Part shown: positions 43,724 through 52,800 of the stretch, one piece after another | How positions within the stretch are numbered: position 1 is the stretch's first letter | How the letters are laid out: every line of letters starts with the position of its first letter | NCBI RefSeq assembly: GCF_963678635.1 | Contig: NC_087067.1 | Span: 24,495,547-24,559,546 of the forward strand | Direction of reading: 5' to 3' | Origin: Symsagittifera roscoffensis | Lineage: Eukaryota; Xenacoelomorpha; Acoela; Convolutidae | DNA length: 64,000 nt | Made by a program: the position numbers and the translations under genes | The notes under the pieces: model-generated | Databases searched by the model: none | Seen by the model: the letters and a program-made list of their open reading frames with translations, nothing else | What the model was told of the DNA's origin: nothing

Positions 43724-44115
43724 ATTGAGACTCGGAACTAAAAGAGTAAGATTAGGATTGGTATTAGACTTAGAAGTTGCAAGAATCTATCCGGCCGAAA
43801 ATAAGATAGCGTGACGAACAGACGGTGTACCTTGTCCGAAGTTACTCTATGAGAAAGCCACCCCCGAACTAAACTCAGTAAGTACAGTGGTAAAGGCGAA
43901 TAGAGACGTTAGATACGTTTGAAGTCAGACCATTTCGTTTAATAGCGATCTTTCCGGCTTAACAACGTTTTTTTTTGTGTCCCAACCCGCACTGACAAAA
44001 ATGAATAAGGATCGACTTTAGTATGAAAAAAGTATGTAGATTAAATTTAGATCAATTATAGTTTGAAAAAAGTACAAAATTGAAATGAAAAGGATGAAGA
44101 TTGACTTGAATCAAC
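43724..44115 (+). mobile_element. Truncated, diverged LTR of a related element
   Basis: From about 43745 to 43878 this is a diverged copy, in the opposite orientation to the big element, of the inner third of the same LTR (shared AAGAGTAAGATTAGG and CTATCCGGCCGAAAATAAG). It ends in AAACTCA like the LTR end. The following 230 bp could be the adjoining leader. Copy A has no such sequence at the equivalent place near 8560, so it inserted, or was lost, after the copies split. It points to at least one more family member in this genome. Confidence 0.75.
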
Positions 44116-44120
44116 TTAAA

Positions 44121-44788
44121 ATCGATTTAAATTGATCTTAAACCCCAGCTAAAAAAATTGATTCAAATGGATTTTAAATCTGCTTAATTCTATTTTTCCT
44201 GTCTTAATTTATTTTTATTTTTTGGAGGGCTTATGTTTTTAAATCGGCTTTTTTCGTTTGAATTTCATCAGCTTCGATTTGTATTGCATTTAAGGTGCTT
44301 TAAAGATTTATTGCCCATCATTTTTAATTGAACATCAATAGCGTATAGTAGCATAATAAAAAGACAGAATAGTTTTCATAATATCAATAATATTCTATGA
44401 TTTCTTTAAATATCTTGAGTTCAAAATCTAATCTATGTTGATCCTTTTTTGGATTCGTTTCATAAGTTTTTATTTTCATGATGTCTTAGCTTTAATTGCC
44501 TATTCTCTAGACCAAAACTTGATTTTTTAAACCCATTTCCTGAGTTTTTACATAGATTTTTGCCCATAAACTGATAAATTTCAATGCATATTTTCAAGTT
44601 CAATTTTTTTTTGCCGTGTTAGCAAAAAAAAATCAATTTAAATTGATTTTTTAGACACTTGAACCGATCCAAAATTTTCCAAAAAAGATTGATTTAAACC
44701 GATTTAAAATCCATTTAAGTTCGTAAAATGTACATTGCTTATCAATTTTGATCAATTTAAAATCGATTTAAAATCATTTTAAATCGAT
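44121..44788. mobile_element. Non-autonomous element with GATTTAAAT-rich inverted ends (copy B)
   Basis: Counterpart of 8581-9265, with several small indels. Non-coding. Confidence 0.45.
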
Positions 44789-45307
44789 CCGAAACCATTT
44801 TTATGAGTGCTGGAACACTTTTTACTTCTTTGAATGTGAGCCTGAAAAAAATTAATTTTGATTATTAGAAGCGACTGCGAAGGCAGAGGAAAATAAAATG
44901 AACGAAGGCTTGCAGAACAAGTCGAAGAGCAGATTGAAATTTGGTCAATCCGACTCACACGTGTTTTTTATTCTTAACAGTCCAAGGATACGAACTTTGT
45001 TTGAGGTTGCCTCTTTTTTATCCCGCAATCAACGTCAGCATCAGTGGGAGAGATTTTTCATTCTTGAAATTTTTTTTATGATTTTGGTTTAATGTTCTGT
45101 CCATGATTCCAGTAAACAATATATCACATTATATCAAAAGTTGAACGCTTCGTCTTTTCACTTAAACATCTTTTTTAGGGCTTCACAAATCCTCAAAATT
45201 AGCAACCACGGCATTCGTTTGTGCCAATGCATGCTTCAATTTATCATAACTTATTGGAGAAAAGATCAAGTTCGAATTAGGAATTTTGTTCTGGCGGTAT
45301 AACGCAT

Positions 45308-46634
45308 GAAATTTTCATCTCCATTTACGGGATGCTTATGTTTATTTCCGGAACTCTTAAGAGAATCTTCCAAACTACCGCTACATGCAAAAGTTCCAAA
45401 TAATTGATGGAGCTAAAACCGCTGAGAAGTATCCTTTGATTACTGCTACATCCTACAAATGTCCGTTTTTCTTGAACAAGCCGGGAATTAAGTTCAATGT
45501 AGTCGGAGAAACTTGTAATGTTGGAGACGCAGACGACTGTGTTGTTTTTGTCTGGTATCTTTTTTCGGATACATGACAAAAGATCCCTTACCTTAAGATC
45601 CTAAACGAGAAGATCCCAGTCAATAAGATACCATTCCAAAAGATACCTCGTTCTAAAATCGCTTACGACATAAGATACCATAATAAAGTAACAAAGAACC
45701 TGAGAATTGAAAATAAAGCGGTTAATCGATCAAAGCAAAAACAAAGCGTCGGTTAAAATCAAAGAAACGGCAAATTTTTTGCTGCACAAATTTCGAACAT
45801 AAATGACCTTGCTAATCACTTGGCCTTTAAAATGAAACTCAAACTTCAAAACAGCTTAGACTATAATTGAACTTGAAAAGGATTTCCAATTAATCAAAAC
45901 CAACTTTGCCAAAAATGGCCTGATTTTCCAGGCAACTCAAGTCGGTACAAAATTGAATTTGAGTTTTTGCAAAATTCTAAAGCTTTGAAATCATTTTCAT
46001 TACGAATCACTTGCCATTCTATTTGATAAAAAATATCAATTCTCAATTTTGATCAACTTTTTTTTCGCTAGGCGCAATACTCAAAAGACCGTCAGGCCCC
46101 TACCCGCAACCTAGCGTCCCGTAAATAAGAGCAATTGCTCTGGGATCAAATTGCTAGAGACAGCATTTTCAAATGCGAGTCGTAGTATAGTGTTTCGGCG
46201 TTCTCCGGGAGGGTGCAAGGAGACGTCTATAAAAAAGTTGATCAAACAAATTTAAATTTAGGAAAAATTAGGCAAAAACTAAAACAAAATTTAATAGGTT
46301 AAATGGGCAAGTGAACGGATATAAGACATAAGTTAGAGTCTGTGTATGAACTTGTTATCTGTTGAACTTTTTCATTCAGATCACGGTACTTCTTCCGGGA
46401 TAAGTTGATAGTGCCGCTGGATGCCTTCAAAATGTTGAACTTTTGATTGTAGGAATCCAGTTGAATTTTTTCGAGAAACGTATGTATTGAAGGATGGCTG
46501 CCTTGAAACAAAGCGGTTACACCTAGATGCCACCCTTCAACTGCATTTGTGGTTCGGGCTAGACCACATACAGCATTTTGATAATGGTTCCAAAGAGAAA
46601 TAGGAAAAAGTGTTTTTCGGCCAATCAAATCCCC
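45308..46634 (+). repeat. Single partial counterpart of the tandem unit of copy A
   Basis: Matches the first 1.3 kb of the units at 9787 and 13911. The mariner-containing remainder is absent in copy B. Confidence 0.88.
45580..45685. repeat. 15-bp minisatellite (copy B)
   Basis: Counterpart of 10059-10163 with a few substitutions and the same unit number. Confidence 0.7.
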
Positions 46635-46709
46635 TTTAAAAATCGGCTCCTGTAAGTTAGGTATTGAGTAAGAACAAACTTGCGCAACTCGAGACACAAG
46701 GGATTCCAT
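46299..46709 (-). pseudogene. MULE transposase C-terminal fragment, longer copy
   Basis: 136 residues on the minus strand. The last 110 match the fragments at 10776 and 14901 (FPISLWNHYQ, TTNAVEGWH), with the family's IGRK lead-in. The preceding stretch contains a perfect acceptor-like CTAACTTACAG before GAGCCGATTTTTAAAGGG, so the true coding part may start there as an exon and the first 20 residues may be intronic. The catalytic core is missing. The reading frame differs near its end from copy A through a small deletion. Probably a relic. Confidence 0.72.
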
Positions 46710-47117
46710 AGGTCAACGGAATCCACGATCAAAAATCAAAATAATTAGCAATTCACATGCAAGGATACCAAGATTTTTCTTTATATCATCTGATGGAAGT
46801 GTGACTGTTAATGATGTCTTTTACAAACTATATATATGATCAAGGTCTTATTTGCTGGGAATTAAAAAAAATGTAAGTTCCTTTTTGAATTTTATAAAAA
46901 ATTTTTGAGCAATTTTTAAATCAGTTAAGCCAGAGAAAACAAACTTCCTGGTTTATTTTTACAGGACGTTTTTTCCAAGGGAGGAACGTTGTCTGCGTAA
47001 ACACCCCTGAGGCCTGATTTGAACGAAATAAAATGACCCCAAATTTTATCCAAATCCGATAAAAACTGTTTCAAAATTTTGCTTTTTAGTCTAAATTTGA
47101 GCATTTAAGCGAGCAAG

Positions 47118-47177
47118 TAACTTTTGTTTGATAAAAATTGGTTCATTAGGCGGCGATAAACTTAATTTTTCAGGAAA
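47118..47177 (+). repeat. Host copy of the LTR element's leader (copy B)
   Basis: 59 of 60 bases match the reverse complement of 41462-41521. It lies about 5.2 kb from the element on the same chromosome arm. Its counterpart in copy A is at 18128-18187. Confidence 0.88.
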
Positions 47178-47331
47178 ATAAGTTTTCCAATCTTCATATA
47201 GAGCTTTCTTGTCAATGACCATTTTCCTTATTACGACGCGCAAGCAACGGCCCAATCTTTCAATACATTTTTAAATGATATTTAAGTGTGGTCAAAATTT
47301 TCTAGCGCTACTTGCTCAGCAACTAACAAAT

Positions 47332-47503
47332 CTTGTTTTTTTTCTTGGGAGTGATTTCTGAAAATACATTTGCTCAACTCTTTTGTTTGTTTGTTCATCT
47401 AAGTGTCTAAATTTTAAAACAAACTGCTAAACAAACAAACAAACAAACAAAAAAGCTAGAAAAATTATTTTCACAAATCACTCCAGAGAAATAAGAAAAC
47501 AAG
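47332..47503. mobile_element. Foldback MITE (copy B)
   Basis: Counterpart of 18364-18531 with one more AAAC unit and minor changes. Confidence 0.65.
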
Positions 47504-48362
47504 CACAACATAAGCTTGTTAAAAATTATCTCAAAAAATAGGGCTAGTCGGTCAAAAAATGGGTGTCGTTAATAAAAGCGAGCTTGGTTCCCTAGAAGAA
47601 ACTAGCCAGTAAAATTGAGGGAAGGCGGTCTAAAGCACTCAATTTCCGGGAAACAGAGGCGCAGATATCAACCACAGTTTTATGTGATTCCAATTTTGGA
47701 TTTTTTATATTGAAAAATTTATGAAATGAGAGCTAGCTGAAAGTAACTCAGGAAACTACCGGAAGTTGTTCCAGATAGGTTTTTTTGCTGAAAAAAAATT
47801 TAAATAAAAAGCTCGCCGGAAGTTAAATGCATACATCATTGATAGCCCAACATCTGATTTTTTTCTTTCTTTTGATACTTTGCATTACATATTCTATCTT
47901 TGATGATGTTTCAATTATGAAAATCACCGGATGAAATTGACATCATTTGTTTTTCATTCATCAAAAAAGCGAACTTTGAAGTGTGTATTGCTATAGCTAA
48001 GTATCTGCAGTATCGCTTCATGCTTTAGATGACAGTGAAGACGAAGATTATTGTGAGTTTGGGAAATAGTCCTTGCTTATTTCGGGGCAGGTGGTTATGG
48101 TCTGAATGCCACCAATTGTGAATAATTAATAGGGGCTGTTTTCCAATCACCATTTACTATAGAACGAAATCAGGAAATTCAATTTCTCTTCTTCGGTATA
48201 ATTTACATTTGCAGGAAGGTAGCCGGTCCTTCTTATGATAGAAACATCGGAAATAAACAAAAAACAAACACTTTGAAAAATTAAGCATAAGATACAAAAC
48301 TATCTAAATACAGAATATTGAGCCACAATGAAAAAATATTTGACTGCTGAGCTGAAATACAG

Positions 48363-48634
48363 TTTGACAGTTGCCGTTGGAATGAACCAAAATTGCAACC
48401 AAAAAGGCGCGGAACCAAAAAAATGATTCAGAATACCTTTAAAAGAGTGCGAGACCAAAGAATTAAACGCACTTCTTTCGTCGAGCCAGTACAGGATCCG
48501 ACTTTAAGGCAGCAACAGGCTTGGAATAAGATGAGCTCCATTACACCGACTATCGGATTTGACCGGGCGCCGACAATGAGACCCTCGTCACAGGCGTCAA
48601 CATTAACAGAAAGATCGGATGTCGTGGACAAAAA
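48363..48634 (+). CDS. slo-2: slo-2 exon 1 (cytoplasmic N-terminus)
   Basis: First firmly supported exon of a SLO-2/KCNT sodium-activated potassium channel. The frame is open from 48351. A possible acceptor ends at 48362, and the first in-frame ATG is 48423, so the start depends on whether the exon at 1864 is used. The peptide is basic (QNTFKRVRDQRIKR), then Ser/Thr-rich (SSQASTLTERSD), as expected for the poorly conserved cytoplasmic N-terminus. The exon ends in phase 2 at GTTAGT (48635). Assignment rests on the following exons, which match KCNT channels closely. A truncated duplicate is at 19392-19568. Confidence 0.8.
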
Positions 48635-48888
48635 GTTAGTCGGGGTTTCGTTTTCCATCAAAATATTATGGAAAAGATTTTTAGAAAATGATAATGAGTT
48701 ATATTACATGCCGTCTTTTTGTTTTATCAAGTTACAAAGCATTTTTTATACAGTTTATGATTCAACAGTTAGTTATTTTTGCATCCCTAGAACTTCCTTT
48801 TCAACTATTTTAAAGATACCTAATTCTTTTAGCTTGTTTTGGTTGAGCATGATTTTCTTATACTTATTTTGATTTAGAAATACCTAAC

Positions 48889-49277
48889 CAGAGGTGGATC
48901 TAGGTTTTTCTGGCGAGTGGGTGGACTTTCAAAAGATTTTCAGAAATTTTGTTGACCATTATTAGGCAAATCAGAATGCTCTCTCGGAACACCATAAAGA
49001 CCCTATTTTGAAAAAACAATTCTGCGCCGTAGGCAAACTATTGAAAAAAAAAGTCAAAAACGCCGTTTTTGGGCACTTTTTGAAAAATTTTGACCAAATA
49101 ATTGCACTTTTTTGACGCGCGCTTGCCTTCAAATTTAGTACATTTTGGCGTCAAAGGCGCCTTCAGAAGAATCTAGGGTTGGTTGGCTAAAAAACTGATG
49201 TTATAAAATAGTAACAAAGAGGGGCCCTCTGGGTGTAGATATCCCCCTGATTCCCGACTCCCCTAAATACACCCCTG
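48889..49277. mobile_element. hAT-like MITE in slo-2 intron 1
   Basis: Left end CAGAGGTGGATCTAGG; right end, read inverted, CAGGGGTGTATTTAGG. These CAGNGG-type termini are typical of hAT elements. The interior is non-coding. The flanking 8 bases (TACCTAAC and AACCTTAT) agree only partly, so the target duplication is decayed or the ends are slightly misplaced. Related pieces are at 55682 and 57566. Confidence 0.6.
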
Positions 49278-49424
49278 AACCTTATTTTTAATTTGGTTTA
49301 AAAACATTTTTTTAAACATTGAATCTGGCTGGTCTGCCTAAGATTAAAAAACTTCAATTCTTTCTCAATTTAAAGATAGCGCTTAAGTTATTTCATGATA
49401 TTCATTTAGTGTTTTCTATTTCAG

Positions 49425-49501
49425 AGTGAGCGTGGAATTCTATGGCGACAGATCCTTCAAAGACCACCTGAAAACAGTTCTTCTGAAGAACAGAAAAACA
49501 G
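49425..49501 (+). CDS. slo-2: slo-2 exon 2
   Basis: Encodes VSVEFYGDRSFKDHLKTVLL and KNRKT, which aligns with the conserved cytoplasmic stretch of KCNT channels just before the first membrane segment. The acceptor is TTTCAG at 49419-49424, joining in phase 2. The only way to reach exon 3 in its open, homologous frame is to leave at 49501 in phase 1, which uses the donor AG|GCGAGT: a GC-AG intron. The GT donor four bases later (GA|GTTCCG) would put exon 3 in a frame with an early stop. Confidence 0.9.
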
Positions 49502-49793
49502 GCGAGTTCCGATTATTGTGAACACCTTAAATTATGATCAACCAAAGCAGCGAACCATTTTTTATTCCGACACATAAAAATGAGTGAAAGTGTTAATGAT
49601 ATGTGTAGCAGTGATCTTTGAACATACAAACATGATTGCAACTGTCTAAAAACAACTTTCGACCACCAAAGGTGTAGAAAAATTTTTGAACTCGGTAGTG
49701 CTTTTCCTCAAAAACTCACCCTTCATTAAATGTTCCGCTTCTCTGCTACTCAGTTCCAGTTATAAAAATTGGTAACATGTAATATATTTTCAG

Positions 49794-49893
49794 CAATTCT
49801 ATTCCGAATGTGCAACCTGATGCTGAAGTCACTCAGCGCAATGATCTACGTCATATGTCTCAGATCCAGTGACATCACCCAACACTCCCACTG
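49794..49893 (+). CDS. slo-2: slo-2 exon 3 (first membrane segment)
   Basis: Acceptor TTTTCAG ends at 49793. The 100-base exon joins in phase 1 and leaves in phase 2 at CACTG|GTAAGAG. The product, containing FRMCNLMLKSLSAMIYVICL, aligns without gaps to the first transmembrane segment of KCNT channels, and the spliced junction to exon 4 restores a CYGC motif where KCNT has a similar C-x-G-C. The last 46 bases of this exon plus the first 12 of the intron are unit 1 of the 58-bp satellite that fills the next 5.5 kb. Confidence 0.9.
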
Positions 49894-52800
49894 GTAAGAG
49901 TCATTACGTCTTACTTCTCAGGTCTAGTGACGTCACCGACCTCTCCCATTGGTAAGAGTCATTCGTCATACTTCTCAGGTCTAGTGAAGTCACCGACCTC
50001 TCCCATTGGTAAGAGTCATTGCGTCATACTTCTCAGGTCTAGTGAAGTCACCGACCTCTCCCATTGGTAAGAGTCATTGCGTCATACTTCTCAGGTCTAG
50101 TGAAGTCACCGACCTCTCCCATTGGTAAGAGTCATTGCGTCATACTTCTCAGGTCTAGCGAAGTCATCGACCTCTCCCATTGGTAAGAGGCATTACGTCA
50201 TACTTCTCAGGTCTAGTGACGTCACCGACCTCTCCCATTGGTAAGAGTCATTGCGTCATACTTCTCAGGTCTAGTGAAGTCACCGACCTCTCAAATTGGT
50301 AAGAGTCATTGCGTCATACTTCTCAGGTCTAGTGACGTCACCGACCTCTCCCATTGGTAAGAGTCATTGCGTCATACTTCTCAGGTCTAGTGAAGTCACC
50401 GACCTCTCCCATTGGTAAGAGTCATTGCGTCATACTTCTCAGGTCTAGTGAAGTCATCGACCTCTCCCATTGGTAAGATGCATTACGTCATACTTCTCAG
50501 GTCTAGTGAAGTCACCGACATCTCCCATTGGTAAGAGTCATTGCGTCATACTTCTCAGGTCTAGTGAAGTCACCGACCTCTCCCATTGGTAAGAGTCATT
50601 GCGTCATACTTCTCAGGTCTAGTGACGTCACCGACCTCTCCCATTGGTAAGAGTCATTGCGTCATACTTCTCAGGTCTAGTGAAGTCACCGACCTCTCCC
50701 ATTGGTAAGAGTCATTCGTCATACTTCTCAGGTCTAGTGAAGTCACCGACCTCTCCCATTGGTAAGAGTCATTGCGTCATACTTCTCAGGTCTAGTGAAG
50801 TCACCGACCTCTCCCATTGGTAAGAGTCATTGCGTCATACTTCTCAGGTCTAGTGAAGTCACCGACCTCTCCCATTGGTAAGAGGCATTACGTCATACTT
50901 CTCAGGTCTAGTGACGTCACCAACCTCTCCCATTGGTAAGAGTCATTGCGTCATACTTCTCAGGTCTAGTGAAGTCACCGACCTCTCCCATTGGTAAGAG
51001 TCATTCGTCATACTTCTCAGGTCTAGTGAAGTCACCGACCTCTCCCATTGGTAAGAGTCATTGCGTCATACTTCTCAGGTCTAGTGAAGTCACCGACCTC
51101 TCCCATTGGTAAGAGTCCTTGCGTCATACTTCTCAGGTCTAGTGACGTCACCGCCCTCTCTCATTGGTAAGAGGCATTACGTCATACTTCTCAGGTCTAG
51201 TGACGTCAACGACCTCTCCCATTGGTAAGAGACAATACGTCATACTTATCAAGTCTAGTGAAGTCACCGACCTCTCAAATTGGTAAGAGTCATTGCGTCA
51301 TACTTCTCAGGTCTAGTGAAGTCACCGACCTCTCAAATTGGTAAGAGTCATTGCGTCATACTTCTCAGGTCTAGTGACGTCACCGACCTCTCCCATTGGT
51401 AAGAGTCAATACGTCATACTTATCAAGTCTAGTGAAGTCACCGACCTCTCAAATTGGTAAGAGTCATTGCGTCATACTTCTCAGATCCAGTGACATCACC
51501 CACCACTCACATTGCTAAGAGTCATTACGTCATAGTTCTCAGGTCTAGTGACACCACCGCCCTCTCCCATTGGTAACAGTCATTGCGTCATACTTCTCAG
51601 GTCTAGTGAAGTCACCGACCTCTCCCATTGGTAAGAGTCATTGCGTCATACTTCTCAGGTCTAGTGAAGTCACCGACCTCTCCCATTGGTAAGAGTCATT
51701 GCGTCATACTTCTCAGGTCTAGTGAAGTCACCGACCTCTCCCATTGGTAAGAGTCATTGCGTCATACTTCTCAGGTCTAGCGAAGTCATCGACCTCTCCC
51801 ATTGGTAAGAGGCATTACTTCATACTTCTCAGGTCTAGTGACGTCACCGACCTCTCCCATTGGTAAGAGTCATTGCGTCATACTTCTCAGGTCTAGTGAA
51901 GTCACCGACCTCTCAAATTGGTAAGAGTCATTGCGTCATACTTCTCAGGTCTAGTGACGTCACCGACCTCTCCCATTTAAGAGTCATTGCGTCATACTTC
52001 TCAGGTCTAGTGAAGTCACCGACCTCTCCCATTGGTAAGAGTCATTGCGTCATACTTCTCAGGTCTAGTGAAGTCATCGACCTCTCCCATTGGTAAGATG
52101 CATTACGTCATACTTCTCAGGTCTAGTGAAGTCACCGACATCTCCCATTGGTAAGAGTCATTGCGTCATACTTCTCAGGTCTAGTGAAGACACCGACCTC
52201 TCCCATTGGTAAGAGTCATTGCGTCATACTTCTCAGGTCTAGTGACGTCACCGACCTCTCCCATTGGTAAGAGTCATTGCGTCATACTTCTCAGGTCTAG
52301 TGAAGTCACCGACCTCTCCCATTGGTAAGAGTCATTCGTCATACTTCTCAGGTCTAGTGAAGTCACCGACCTCTCCCATTGGTAAGAGTCATTGCGTCAT
52401 ACTTCTCAGGTCTAGTGAAGTCACCGACCTCTCCCATTGGTAAGAGTTATTGCGTCATACTTCTCAGGTATAGTGAAGTCACCGACCTCTCCCATTGGTA
52501 AGAGGCATTACGTCATACTTCTCAGGTCTAGTGACGTCACCAACCTCTCCCATTGGTAAGAGTCATTGCGTCATACTTCTCAGGTCTAGTGAAGTCACCG
52601 ACCTCTCCCATTGGTAAGAGTCATTCGTCATACTTCTCAGGTCTAGTGAAGTCACCGACCTCTCCCATTGGTAAGAGTCATTGCGTCATACTTCTCAGGT
52701 CTAGTGAAGTCACCGACCTCTCCCATTGGTAAGAGTCCTTGCGTCATACTTCTCAGGTCTAGTGACGTCACCGCCCTCTCTCATTGGTAAGAGGCATTAC

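Larger units (their letters stand above)
19770..48539 (+). repeat. Large duplicated segment, copy B
   Basis: Counterpart of 2309-19568. It is longer because it contains the 17.66-kb LTR element (24268-41931) and a roughly 390-bp fragment of a related LTR (from 43724). It is shorter where copy A has its tandem duplication: 46634 to about 46676 replaces what is about 6.5 kb in copy A. It continues without a gap into the intact slo-2 gene. Confidence 0.9.

Noticed and set aside
51860-52096. Open frame encoding repeated RVIASYFSGLVKSPTS units
   Set aside because: It is a by-product of the 58-bp satellite. 58 is not a multiple of three and the frame survives only because of local unit-length variation.
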